Shown here in pieces: positions 43,457 to 52,647 of a stretch of DNA of 64,000 nucleotides; positions within the stretch are counted from its first letter, which is position 1, and every line of letters begins with the position of its first letter. The notes under the pieces were generated by a model. It was not told the DNA's origin and ran no database searches. It worked only from the letters and a program-made list of their open reading frames with translations. The stretch is from the NCBI RefSeq assembly GCF_049860805.1, contig NZ_CP187555.1:1-64000 (forward strand). The letters run 5' to 3'. This DNA comes from Parabacteroides sp900760525. Its GTDB lineage: Bacteria > Bacteroidota > Bacteroidia > Bacteroidales > Tannerellaceae. The position numbers were made by a program, and so were the translations under genes.

Positions 43457-44258
43457 TGCTTGCCTTCAATCCCCGGATAACGGAAGAGGTGAAGCCGGAA
43501 AGTTCCATTTCGTTCAGTCCCTTGATGGTGATACCTCCGGGAGTCGTTACCTTATCTATTTCCATTTCCGGATTGCTTTTGTTTTCCAGTAAGAGGTCGA
43601 CAGCACCTTTCACCGTATGGACTACGATCTCCTGTGCCTGCTTCGGGTAAAAACCTAATTCCACACCGCCTTCGATAGCTGCACGGATATAACGCAGGGC
43701 GAATGCAATACCGCTCGAAGCCAAAGCCGTTCCGGCAGACATCAGGCGCTCTTCGACCAACATCGCATTCCCTAATTCGTTGAAGATATTAATGATCAGA
43801 TCCGTTTGCTCTTTAGAGGCATTACGGGCGGCAACGAAAGTCATGCTGCTAAGCACTTCTATCGCCGTATTGGGCATGATACGGATGATGGTCGGAGTAG
43901 CCAGGCAGTCGTCGAATCCCGTATTTTTGGTCAGGTAGGTGTTCAGTTGATCGAATGTGATACCTGCGGCAACGGAAACGATTATTTGTTTGTCGTAGTT
44001 AAGTACGCCTTTGATTTGGTCGATGATTTCCTCAACACGCCAGGGCTTTACGGCAACAACGATAATGTCGGCACTTTTGACCGCCTCGACATTGTCGAGA
44101 GACAGGACAAAATCAGGATTTGTATTCCTCATTTTCTCCAGGGTCGCTTCCGATTGCGCCGTACAAGTGATGTCGGATGCTTTAAACATATGACCTTTTG
44201 CCAATCCCCGTGCTATGGCGCCCCCGATATTTCCGGCGCCGATAATTGTGATCTTCAT
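43452..44258 (-). CDS. proC: Pyrroline-5-carboxylate reductase
   Basis: Last step of proline synthesis: reduces P5C to proline with NAD(P)H. 268 residues with the Rossmann motif GAGNIGGAIARGL at the N-terminus, VVAVKPWRV, and the C-terminal substrate region TPGGITIKGLNEME. Its stop codon lies within the stem of the terminator shared with the proline dehydrogenase gene. A minus-strand TATCTTTG (44289-44296) lies 31 bp before the ATG. Confidence 0.95.
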   Translation of the reverse strand: MKITIIGAGNIGGAIARGLAKGHMFKASDITCTAQSEATLEKMRNTNPDFVLSLDNVEAVKSADIIVVAVKPWRVEEIIDQIKGVLNYDKQIIVSVAAGITFDQLNTYLTKNTGFDDCLATPTIIRIMPNTAIEVLSSMTFVAARNASKEQTDLIINIFNELGNAMLVEERLMSAGTALASSGIAFALRYIRAAIEGGVELGFYPKQAQEIVVHTVKGAVDLLLENKSNPEMEIDKVTTPGGITIKGLNEMELSGFTSSVIRGLKASK

Positions 44259-44288
44259 TTTTTCTTATGTTACAGTTATTATGTCGGA

Positions 44289-44338
44289 CAAAGATACTAC
44301 TTAAGTTTTGTCTGTTGTCAATTAAAGCTGTATCTTTG
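44289..44338. promoter_or_regulatory. Divergent promoters of proC and the C1 peptidase gene
   Basis: Plus strand: TTTG (44307-44310), 20 bp and TATCTTTG (44331-44338). Minus strand: TATCTTTG at 44289-44296. The two promoters share the region between, so their polymerases could interfere. Confidence 0.75.
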
Positions 44339-44381
44339 TCTTTCAAAATTAATCAGATAACATAAATATAAATAGAATTAC

Positions 44382-45599
44382 ATGAAAAAGACAATTTTTG
44401 CAGTTGGTATGCTGTTCGCCATGACGATGTCTGCAACAATCAATGCCCAGGATTCAGAAAAGAAAGAAAATGAAGAAGGATTTGTGTTTACCACGGTAAA
44501 GGAGAACCCGATCACTTCGATCAAGAACCAGAATCGCGCCGGAACCTGCTGGTGCTATTCCACAATGGCATTCCTGGAATCGGAATTGCTCCGTATGGGA
44601 AAGGGTGAATATGATTTATCCGAAATGTTTACGGTTTATAACACCTATCTGGATCGTGCAGATGCAGCTGTGCGTACTCACGGAGATGTATCCTTTTCAC
44701 AAGGAGGTTCTTTCTATGACGTGATGTATGGGATGGAGGCTTTCGGCCTGGTTCCGGAAGAGGAAATGCGCCCGGGTGTGATGTATGGCGATACATTGAG
44801 CAACCATACCGAACTCTCTGCTCTTACAGATGCGATGGTGGCTGCTATAGCCAAAGGCAAACTGCGTAAATTGCAGTCGGACGAAAACAACGCCATGTTA
44901 TGGAAAAAGGCGGTTGCTGCCGTCCATGAGATCTATTTGGGAAAAGCCCCGGAGAAGTTTACTTATAAAGGCAAAGAATATACTCCGCAGTCTTTCTATA
45001 AATCTACCGGTTTGAATCCTTCCGACTATGTGTCTTTGACATCTTATACGCATCGTCCGTTCTACACCCAGTTCCCTCTCGAAATCCAGGATAACTGGCG
45101 TCACGGCACGTCTTACAACTTGCCAATCGACGAGCTGATGGAAGTGTTTGATAATGCTATTAACACCGGCTATACGATTGCCTGGGGTTCTGACGTGAGC
45201 GAATCCGGCTTTACCCGCGATGGTGTAGCTGTTATGCCTGATGATGACAAGATCCAGGAACTGAGTGGCTCCGACATGGCTCATTGGTTGAAATTAAAAC
45301 CGGAAGAAAAGAAACTGAATACAAAGCCGCAGCCTCAGAAATGGTGTACACAGGCAGAACGTCAGTTAGCTTATGACAACTACGAAACGACCGATGATCA
45401 CGGTATGCAGATATACGGTATTGCAAAAGATCAGGAAGGCAACGAATACTACATGGTGAAGAACTCTTGGGGTACAGCCAACAAATATGAAGGCATCTGG
45501 TACGCATCCAAAGCCTTTGTCCGTTACAAAACCATGAACATCGTTGTTCACAAAGATGCTCTTCCTAAAGCTATCAAATCAAAGTTAGGAATCAAATAA
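44382..45599 (+). CDS. C1-family aminopeptidase (bleomycin hydrolase/PepC type), exported
   Basis: A cysteine peptidase of the papain superfamily. 405 residues with a signal peptide (MSATINAQ), so it probably acts outside the cytoplasm, unlike classical PepC. The catalytic triad is visible: Cys in RAGTCWCYS near 57, His in TTDDHGMQI near 348, and Asn in VKNSWG near 370. It has its own strong promoter and terminator. Confidence 0.93.
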   Translation: MKKTIFAVGMLFAMTMSATINAQDSEKKENEEGFVFTTVKENPITSIKNQNRAGTCWCYSTMAFLESELLRMGKGEYDLSEMFTVYNTYLDRADAAVRTHGDVSFSQGGSFYDVMYGMEAFGLVPEEEMRPGVMYGDTLSNHTELSALTDAMVAAIAKGKLRKLQSDENNAMLWKKAVAAVHEIYLGKAPEKFTYKGKEYTPQSFYKSTGLNPSDYVSLTSYTHRPFYTQFPLEIQDNWRHGTSYNLPIDELMEVFDNAINTGYTIAWGSDVSESGFTRDGVAVMPDDDKIQELSGSDMAHWLKLKPEEKKLNTKPQPQKWCTQAERQLAYDNYETTDDHGMQIYGIAKDQEGNEYYMVKNSWGTANKYEGIWYASKAFVRYKTMNIVVHKDALPKAIKSKLGIK

Positions 45600-45636
45600 A
45601 TTGAAAAAGAAAATAAGGTATTTTCAATTATCAATT

Positions 45637-45680
45637 AAAAAGAGGCTACCCCACAGTAGGATTGGGGTGCCTCTTTTCTA
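45637..45680. terminator. Terminator between the C1 peptidase and NlpE-like genes
   Basis: AAAAGAGGC-ACCCCA-type arms (45637-45652 and 45663-45677) form a strong hairpin flanked by A and T runs, usable in both directions between these convergent genes. Confidence 0.85.
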
Positions 45681-45714
45681 TTTATACAAAGATGTGCTGT
45701 GAAGATGTTTTGAT

Positions 45715-46284
45715 TTACTGAACGAGTTTTAGCGTATAATTAAGGTCGGAGGCGGCTTTTTGTAATTCCTGATTCAACATGGTCAGGCTATCGCCTTCTG
45801 CCTGGAAATAAAATACCATGCTGCCATCGCTTGGAATCAGCTCATATACGACTGCGCTTGCATCGGCAGGAGTCCCTTTTTTCACTTGGCGTTTACCGGT
45901 GGAAGTGAATGTCTGGTCTTTGCCGTTTTCAGCTTCTAAATAGGTGGCATCCAGTTCGTAAACACCGTCTTCGCTATCCTGCTGATAGAACACCGTCAGG
46001 TCGTAAACGATACCGGGACCATCGGCAGCCGGAATAGTTCCTTTATATTTTTTCTGTACGACCGCACCCTTTTTCGGGTCCAGTTTCAAGGAGTCGCGCA
46101 TATTGATAGGCTTAGCCGGTTTGGCCTTTACTACCGGCAATTCCGGCAGGGAAGGAGCGTCAGGAGCTGCTTCGGCCATGGCGATACTTTCTTCTTCTAC
46201 TAATACGGGAGCGTCTTTTGCAGCCTTCCCGCTACATGCAGCCAAGAATGCCAGTGCTGCTACTGCGATAAAATACTTTTTCAT
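45715..46284 (-). CDS. NlpE N-terminal-domain-like lipoprotein
   Basis: A 189-residue lipoprotein (ALAFLAAC) with a Pro/Ala-rich linker and then an NlpE-like domain: YKGTIPAADGPGIVYDLTVFY, LDATYLEAENGKDQTF, YELIPSDGSMVFYF and SLTMLNQE. The family's CPGI motif is GPGI here, so one cysteine of the usual redox pair is missing. NlpE proteins signal envelope stress or copper in enterobacteria; that role is not shown for this lineage. Confidence 0.8.
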   Translation of the reverse strand: MKKYFIAVAALAFLAACSGKAAKDAPVLVEEESIAMAEAAPDAPSLPELPVVKAKPAKPINMRDSLKLDPKKGAVVQKKYKGTIPAADGPGIVYDLTVFYQQDSEDGVYELDATYLEAENGKDQTFTSTGKRQVKKGTPADASAVVYELIPSDGSMVFYFQAEGDSLTMLNQELQKAASDLNYTLKLVQ

Positions 46285-46329
46285 TTTGTGCTTTTTATTT
46301 AGAGATTTAGTGACTTTTGGAGATATAAC

Positions 46330-46367
46330 AAAAGACCCCCTGCATTTTGTTTTTGCAGAGGGCCTTT
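46330..46367 (-). terminator. Terminator of the mscS gene
   Basis: On the minus strand the RNA stem GGCCCUCUGCA pairs fully with UGCAGGGGGUC through G-U wobbles and ends in U4, while the plus-strand RNA would carry A-C mismatches. It therefore works only for the mscS direction. Confidence 0.75.
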
Positions 46368-46393
46368 TTAACTATTTCAGATAAAAAGTACTT

Positions 46394-48238
46394 TTATTTA
46401 CTTTTCAGATAGTCTTCCGGGATTGTCGAGGCGCTTCCGTCACGTCCGGCAAAGTAGTGCGGCGACATGATTTCTACGCCAGCCTCATTAAAGGTGTCCT
46501 GGATGTTCTGGTGCAAATCGGAAGTGATCTGTGCCAACTGGTCGGCATCTTTGATATAGGCGTTGATCTGATAACAAGGATAATAGTCCTGTAGTTCAGT
46601 CTCCAGTACGAACGGTTTCGGATGGGCCAGGACACCATGCGTACTACGTGCCGCATCGATCAGCAGTTGGTGGACTTGCCGCCAGGGAGCGTCGTAGCCG
46701 ATCGTGACCGTGGTATGGATAATCAGCCCGAACTGGCGGGCCGAGGCACTGTAGTTGACCGTATGGGACGACATGATGAAAGCGTTCGGTATTGTCACGA
46801 CTTCGTTTTTGGGAGTACGCAAGCGGGTGACGAAAGGAGTCTTCTCGATCACGTTGCCGGTCGTGTCGTTCAGCTTGATGCGGTCGCCGAGCTTGAAGGG
46901 ACGCATATAGGTGATGACAAGTCCGGCGATGATATTGCCGATCACCGTACTGGAACCGAGCGAGATGATCAGACCAACAAACACCGAGATCCCCTGGAAC
47001 ACACCGGAGTTGGAGCCGGGCAGATAGGGATAAACCATCGCGATCATAAAGGCATAGAGCAGGAAACGGATGATATTGAACGTCGGCTGTGCCCAGTCCG
47101 GATAGAATCCGGTGATCTTCAGCTTCTCATTCTCGATCTCGTTGGCGATATACTGGATGCCTTTGATGATATACTTGATGCAGTACCAGATCACCAGGAT
47201 GATGAACAGGTTCGGTATATATTCCACAATCGACTTCAGCACCATCTTGATCGGCTCTATGATGTAGAGGAAGATCTTCAGCGCCAGCTTCTCCGTCTGC
47301 GGGAAGATAGCGAAGAGCATAGGCACACTGAACATCAATTGTATCAGTAGCACGACATACCGCAGCAGGTTGCTGAAGAAGATCAGTATCCGCCCCTGCC
47401 TGTGCGTATTCAGAAACTCATAGTCACGGACGATGATCGGCTTGAGCCGTTGTTGCTTGAAGCGTATGATCTGCCGGCGCAACTTGCGGAACAGGAAGTT
47501 CGTCAGCCGGAACAACAGATATTGTATCGCCAGGACCAGCACGAATAAAGCCGCGCGCTTGGCCACTTGCAACAAACTGTGTTCCTCCTTCAACTCCTTG
47601 ATCTTGGCTGCCAGGACAGGCGCATACTGTTCGGCCAGCTCCCGCCGTGACGTCCCCTGCCAGAGCGCGTCCTGGTCGGTGATGCTGACGATCACCTTGC
47701 TGCCATACATAATGTCTATGTAATATTCGCTTTCCAGCGTGTGGACCGAATCGCGGTGCAGGCTTCTGTCCTTGCCTATCTTCAGGAGGACATCGTTGAT
47801 CATGCCTGCACGGTCGAGAGGGGAGAGGCCGCCCCTCTTTGCATACAACGTGAACAGCGTGTCGCCATCTACCAGGACGGGAACGCCCGGAGTGAGTGCA
47901 CGAAGCGAATCGATACTCCGGCGCTGTTCGGCCTTTTTCAGCGAGTCGGTCACTTGGTTCAGGTTGCGGACGTCATCGAGTTCGGTGCGGAGGACGATCT
48001 CGTTCAGCTTCATCTCCTGCAACTGGAGCGCCATTTCCTGGATGCGGATAGAGTCCTGCCTGTGACGTGTATCAGCGTCCAGCGTATCGGCCGGAGCCAT
48101 TGCGAGAGAGTCGGGCCGGGGCTCATTGATCGCAGACTGGATCAGTTGTCCCGCTTTCTCGATCAATTGAGCCTTAGCTCCGGAACAGGTGGCTAATATC
48201 CCGATGAAGATCAAGAAATAAACCGGTAATTGTTTCAT
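46394..48238 (-). CDS. MscS-family mechanosensitive channel with long N-terminal region
   Basis: A 614-residue inner-membrane channel that probably protects against osmotic downshock. A signal-like N-terminus and a periplasmic region with coiled-coil character (about 25-200) are followed by several TM segments (near 225, 290, 345 and 395) and the MscS pore/beta core: LGSSTVIGNIIAGLVITYMRPF, GDRIKLNDTTGNV, RTPKNEVVTIPNA and SSHTVNYS. It is larger than E. coli MscS (286 residues), like MscK/YbdG-type relatives. Confidence 0.9.
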   Translation of the reverse strand: MKQLPVYFLIFIGILATCSGAKAQLIEKAGQLIQSAINEPRPDSLAMAPADTLDADTRHRQDSIRIQEMALQLQEMKLNEIVLRTELDDVRNLNQVTDSLKKAEQRRSIDSLRALTPGVPVLVDGDTLFTLYAKRGGLSPLDRAGMINDVLLKIGKDRSLHRDSVHTLESEYYIDIMYGSKVIVSITDQDALWQGTSRRELAEQYAPVLAAKIKELKEEHSLLQVAKRAALFVLVLAIQYLLFRLTNFLFRKLRRQIIRFKQQRLKPIIVRDYEFLNTHRQGRILIFFSNLLRYVVLLIQLMFSVPMLFAIFPQTEKLALKIFLYIIEPIKMVLKSIVEYIPNLFIILVIWYCIKYIIKGIQYIANEIENEKLKITGFYPDWAQPTFNIIRFLLYAFMIAMVYPYLPGSNSGVFQGISVFVGLIISLGSSTVIGNIIAGLVITYMRPFKLGDRIKLNDTTGNVIEKTPFVTRLRTPKNEVVTIPNAFIMSSHTVNYSASARQFGLIIHTTVTIGYDAPWRQVHQLLIDAARSTHGVLAHPKPFVLETELQDYYPCYQINAYIKDADQLAQITSDLHQNIQDTFNEAGVEIMSPHYFAGRDGSASTIPEDYLKSK

Positions 48239-48267
48239 GTCGAACTTCTGTTAGGTGTATTGTTTTA

Positions 48268-50574
48268 TTATTTACCACCGGCGGGCAAATGCTCCAACCA
48301 GTATTTGGCCATTGTCATCCGCAGATGCAAGGTCGTACCCGGCCGTTCGTAAATGCCGTGGCTGCGCATCGGATAGCTGACTTGGCTGAACATCTTGCCA
48401 TGTTTCACCAGCTCATTCACTAACATCTCGCAGTTTTGGTAATGGACATTGTCATCGCCTGTCCCGTGGATCAACAGCAGGTTCCCTTTGAGGCCGGACG
48501 CGTAAGTGATCGGTGAACCCTTGCGATAGCCTTCCGGGTTGTTCTGCGGCGTATTCATATAACGCTCCTGGTAGATCGTGTCGTAGGTGCGCTGGTCGGC
48601 GACAAAGGCGATGGCGATACCCGTGTGGAAGACTTCCGGATAGCGGAACATGGAGTTCAGCGTCTGGCTTCCGCCGCCGCTCCATCCGGTGATACCGATG
48701 CGCGCCGTGTCGATAAACGGATAGCGGCGCGCCATATCCTGGATGCCGCGTGCCTGGTCTTCAGAAGCGAACGTGCCGACTTCGCCGTAGATGCACTTGC
48801 GCCATTCACGTCCTCGCGGTGTGTTGGCCCCCCGGTTGTCGATGCTTACCACGATATATCCGAGGTTGGCGACATATTGGTTCCAGAGGTCGCCGCCTCC
48901 CCATACATCCTGGACGGTCGAGCTGGCCGGTTCGCCATACACCTCGATAATAACGGGATACTTCTTCGCCGGATCGAAACCGACCGGCTTGATCATCCAT
49001 GCGTCCAGTTCGAGATCGCCGGAAGTCACTTTGACAAACTCTTTCGGGTTCAGCCCCAGGGCGGCATATTGTTCGCGTGCCTTTGCATTATCCTCTATCA
49101 CCCGCACTGATTGATGCTTGGGGAAAGAAACCATGTCGATCACCGAAGGAGTAGCCGCGTTGCTATAGGTATGCACCGCCCACTTCCCGGTAGGCGACAT
49201 ATTATAGCGATGCTGTCCCGGCTGGTCCATCGGGCTGAGGCGTTTCACATTGCCCTTGCCGAAAAGCTCGGCGCTATAGAGATAACGTTGCGTGAAGTTG
49301 TCAGGAGAAGCGATGAAATAGACCAACCCCTTCTGCTGATCCGTCCCCACCGGCGAGATATAATCGAAGTCACCCTTCGTGACCGGCACGATCTCTTTCC
49401 CGTCCCGGCTGATGCGATACAGATGGCGCCAACCGTCGCGCTCGCTCTCCCAAGTGAACCAGGTGTTATCCTTCAACCATTGGATATTATCGTTCGTGTC
49501 TAACCAAGCCGCATCCGTATCGGTGAAGATGTTACGCGGTGTAGCGCTTCCGATGCCGGCGATCCACACTTTGTTCGTATTCTGCTGGCGGTTCATCTGC
49601 TGGATAAACAGCTCGTTGCTTCCGGGGATGAACTCCATGCGGGGAATGTAATTATTACGCGGGTCTCCCGGAATCTCGACCCAAGTCGTCGCCCCGCCGC
49701 CCGCGGGCAGGTATCCGACTTTGACAGCCGAGTTCGTACAACCGGCCTTCGGATAGGGAAAATGCAGGATCGTCGGATAGATCGAGTCCACATTATTGAT
49801 GATGTCGAAGACGCCTGTCCCCTTCGTATCGCTCTGCCAATAGGCGATATATTGTCCGTCCGGACTCCAGCGGAATCCGTCGCGGCAGGCAAACTCCTCT
49901 TCATACACCCAGTCGAAAGTCCCGTTCACGATCGTCTCGCTCCCGTCGTGCGTCAGTTGTGTGATCTTGCCGGAGGCTACATCTTCCACATATAGATTAT
50001 TGTCCGAGACGAAAGCCACGCGCGTCCCGTCCGGTGAGAACTTGGCGAACATCATCGACGATTCGGGCAGCCCTTTTCCCAACTGGCGCAAAGTGCCGTC
50101 TTTGAGTGTCAGCACCCAGTAGTCACCCCGCGTGTCGTAACGCCATACCCGTTTCGTATTGTTATAGATCAAGACCTTCCCGTTATCCGCGCTCCAGGAG
50201 ATGCTGCGGATGGCAATCGGTTTGCCGGTCTCTTTGTCGATAAACATGGAGGAAGGAATGATAACTTCCCGCCGGTTATCCTTGGCGCGGTAGGCGACGA
50301 TATCCATGCCGCCTGTCGTGGCGTTCGGTTCCATCCGGCTGTACCGTTCGCCGTCTTTCATCCACGTCATGGCGCCGATGCCTTTGGTCTGCACTAACCG
50401 TCCGCCGACGACGTCTTCGAGATGGAGTTTACCCTTTGCCGCGCTCGCTTCGCCTTGTGCGAATGGATCGCCGTCCGTCTCCGTCCGGTTTTCCCACGGC
50501 ATGATCTGTGCTACACTTACATTCCCGGCCAATAGGATGCAGGCCAGAGGAAGAATGAGTTTGTTTAGTTTCAT
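48268..50574 (-). CDS. Dipeptidyl peptidase IV-type S9 peptidase
   Basis: Releases X-Pro or X-Ala dipeptides from peptide N-termini. 768 residues with a signal peptide (LAGNVSVAQ), an eight-bladed propeller (about 80-500) with the substrate-binding double Glu in DWVYEEEF near 220, and the C-terminal alpha/beta-hydrolase domain. The triad is readable: Ser in GWSGGGS near 640 (most relatives have GWSYGG), Asp in HGTGDDNVHY near 715, and His in RSHGIYERPG near 747. Periplasmic or surface exposed. Located 29 bp upstream of mscS on the same strand. Confidence 0.92.
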   Translation of the reverse strand: MKLNKLILPLACILLAGNVSVAQIMPWENRTETDGDPFAQGEASAAKGKLHLEDVVGGRLVQTKGIGAMTWMKDGERYSRMEPNATTGGMDIVAYRAKDNRREVIIPSSMFIDKETGKPIAIRSISWSADNGKVLIYNNTKRVWRYDTRGDYWVLTLKDGTLRQLGKGLPESSMMFAKFSPDGTRVAFVSDNNLYVEDVASGKITQLTHDGSETIVNGTFDWVYEEEFACRDGFRWSPDGQYIAYWQSDTKGTGVFDIINNVDSIYPTILHFPYPKAGCTNSAVKVGYLPAGGGATTWVEIPGDPRNNYIPRMEFIPGSNELFIQQMNRQQNTNKVWIAGIGSATPRNIFTDTDAAWLDTNDNIQWLKDNTWFTWESERDGWRHLYRISRDGKEIVPVTKGDFDYISPVGTDQQKGLVYFIASPDNFTQRYLYSAELFGKGNVKRLSPMDQPGQHRYNMSPTGKWAVHTYSNAATPSVIDMVSFPKHQSVRVIEDNAKAREQYAALGLNPKEFVKVTSGDLELDAWMIKPVGFDPAKKYPVIIEVYGEPASSTVQDVWGGGDLWNQYVANLGYIVVSIDNRGANTPRGREWRKCIYGEVGTFASEDQARGIQDMARRYPFIDTARIGITGWSGGGSQTLNSMFRYPEVFHTGIAIAFVADQRTYDTIYQERYMNTPQNNPEGYRKGSPITYASGLKGNLLLIHGTGDDNVHYQNCEMLVNELVKHGKMFSQVSYPMRSHGIYERPGTTLHLRMTMAKYWLEHLPAGGK

Positions 50575-50720
50575 GTATATTAGTTTTAATAATTAGCTAT
50601 ATGCAAAGGAAGGAATGTTTTGTGAGATGGACAAAGGAAATGAAAAAGAAGTAGATTATTCTAAATAAATTATTAACTTGCAACGTTTCTCGAAATAAAA
50701 AAATCATTAAATAAATACAT

Positions 50721-51329
50721 ATGGAAAAATTAAAATTATTTGGAACAGTTTGCATATCTTTCATGATGTGCCTCTTAGTTGCCTGTAGTGATTCAGACTT
50801 CTTTAAAGAGGAATTCGAAGAGATAAAATTCGAGCAGGAAGAAGATGGAGAATGGTCTTTGTCTGATGCCAAGCCTGTAACAAAGGCTGAATTTGAGAAA
50901 AATCTTGTGGGAAACGGTTGGAAATGGGTCGCAACCCGTGAAATCGATGTGAATGGAAAGTGTTCGGAAAATGATTATTATGAAGATTTAATTGGCATAG
51001 GACCTTCAAAATATTATTTTGGCAAAGACACTTACACCGAATTCTTTTATTTTGATGCCGAACCAGCCAATTGTTACAGGGAGCAAACTTACACGTATGA
51101 AGAGAAAGACAATACCATACAGGGAAGTACTTATCCGTTCCCTTTCATGAAAATTTTGTCTTTAGACAGCAACACACTGAAGGTAATCGAATTTATGGCT
51201 TTTAGAGGAGGTGAAAACTTTACGAAAATCTACGGCTGTTCCATTTACACGAAGATGACAGACGAGGAACTTGAAAAATGCCGGAAAGACTATCCTATCA
51301 ATTACAAGGATATAGGTAGACCAAAATAG
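50721..51329 (+). CDS. Hypothetical lipoprotein
   Basis: 202 residues with a lipoprotein signal (MMCLLVAC) followed by an acidic stretch (FFKEEFEEIKFEQEED) and a domain rich in Tyr, Phe and Trp (GNGWKWVATREID, YYFGKDTYTEFFYFD). No family was recognised. A TAACTTG sequence about 40 bp upstream is a weak -7 candidate. It is transcribed toward the DUF6261 gene; the gap of about 100 bp has no strong hairpin. Confidence 0.7.
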   Translation: MEKLKLFGTVCISFMMCLLVACSDSDFFKEEFEEIKFEQEEDGEWSLSDAKPVTKAEFEKNLVGNGWKWVATREIDVNGKCSENDYYEDLIGIGPSKYYFGKDTYTEFFYFDAEPANCYREQTYTYEEKDNTIQGSTYPFPFMKILSLDSNTLKVIEFMAFRGGENFTKIYGCSIYTKMTDEELEKCRKDYPINYKDIGRPK

Positions 51330-51428
51330 CAAACCGGGGGAAGATCGGATTAACGAAGAAACGGCGGATAGTTGCAAATTTGAAATGCAGCGATCCGCCG
51401 TTTGATTTAGTGGTAAGCGATCCGGTTC

Positions 51429-52223
51429 CTACAATTCCCCCGGTCTTTCCTCTTCACCACCTCCACCCGACGGAGGAGGCGTCGGCGTGTTGTCGCCCTT
51501 GCCTGTGCTGCCGCCCTTTCCGGCGCCGAGGCGTTGAGAGACGGTGACACGATAATGGTCGATGCGCGTGTTCCAGCGGGTGATCAGGTCGGCGTATTTT
51601 TCATCGCCGTAGACATTGGTAAGGGAGTTGATTCGTTTGACTAATTTGCGATAGATCGGATCAGACTTTTCACGCAGATCTTTCACTTTGCCGATAGCCT
51701 CTTTGTCTCTCGTTTCCGTGTTACGTTGGTCCGCCAGCTTGGCACAAAGTTCGTTGGCCGTTTCGAGCGGTTCCATCCATTCGGTCAACCCGATCAGGTC
51801 GGCATCCGCTTTATATTTTTCCGATCTGATTTCCTGGATATAATTACGGATACGGCTGGTCTCGTCGTCGAAACCTGCTTTATATGCATTGCGATGAGCA
51901 TTGTTCAGTACCTTGAGACGCATTGCGGCCGCCTTGTAATCCACCTTGAAATGACGTTCAGCCGAATGCGCTCTATCCATTCCCCCGATTAGCAGATTAC
52001 CCCGTTCCACGTCTGCGACCTGCATTTCGGCAGTCAGTGCACTTTTGGTGATTTTGAGGATACCGTCGTCTTCCGCTTGCACGACTGCCTGATATTCGTC
52101 GAATAATTGGGTTACTTCCAGCGTCTCCGCCGTTTTTTCGAGGATAAGCGCTTCGAACTCTCGCAGAAAAGTCAGATGCTGGTTATTTAACAACGTCCTT
52201 GTGTTGTAACTTTGAATTTCCAT
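51429..52223 (-). CDS. DUF6261 family protein
   Basis: A 264-residue, largely helical protein, typical of a Bacteroidales family of unknown function. Conserved-looking blocks: LNNQHLTFLREFEALI, RGNLLIGGMDRAHSA, and NAHRNAYKAGFDDETSRIRNYI. The C-terminal 30 residues are a Gly/Pro/Thr-rich disordered tail. There is no signal peptide. The 424-bp region upstream contains the 42-bp repeat array and no visible gene. Confidence 0.8.
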   Translation of the reverse strand: MEIQSYNTRTLLNNQHLTFLREFEALILEKTAETLEVTQLFDEYQAVVQAEDDGILKITKSALTAEMQVADVERGNLLIGGMDRAHSAERHFKVDYKAAAMRLKVLNNAHRNAYKAGFDDETSRIRNYIQEIRSEKYKADADLIGLTEWMEPLETANELCAKLADQRNTETRDKEAIGKVKDLREKSDPIYRKLVKRINSLTNVYGDEKYADLITRWNTRIDHYRVTVSQRLGAGKGGSTGKGDNTPTPPPSGGGGEEERPGEL

Positions 52224-52272
52224 AGGTATTTCGTTTTAAAATTAATAATGTAAGCATGTGTTTCCCTTTAAA

Positions 52273-52460
52273 ACATTGTTTTGAAGCCTGTCATGCGCTG
52301 TGTTTTCTCTTTTTACATTGTTTTAAAGGCATACACGGGGTATGGATTCCTTTTTTACGTTGTTTTGGAGGCATACACGGGGTATGTTTTACTTTTCTAC
52401 GCTGTTTTGGTGCTTGTCATAGGGTATGTCCGGCTCTCAGACATTGTTTTCCGGAAAAAC
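52273..52460. repeat. 42-bp tandem array
   Basis: AC(A/G)(T/C)TGTTTT begins each unit at 52273, 52315, 52357, 52399 and 52441 (exactly 42 bp), with a CATAC-acgggG-TATG type palindrome or CATGCG/CATAGGG variants in each. The fifth unit is partial. 42 bp is twice the 21-bp period at 26224-26335. It translates as a 14-residue repeat in an open frame (52256-52477), probably by chance. Confidence 0.85.
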
Positions 52461-52647
52461 ACACCCTGTGTTTTTAGCTCAACTTCCCGATTCGTCAGAG
52501 ACAAAGATAGTTTTTATCTTATGGATATGCAAGTGTATTTCGATTTTCCTTTGTGCATTTTTCAAAAGAAAAATGTCAAATATATGAAGGGATGAACCTC
52601 TCATTCATTCTATCTTTATCCCCGAATTACGAAAAAACAAAAATACC

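Noticed and set aside
52256..52477. A small gene coding for a 14-residue repeat peptide
   Set aside because: The frame exists only because the 42-bp period is a multiple of 3; there is no start context and the sequence is an intergenic repeat.
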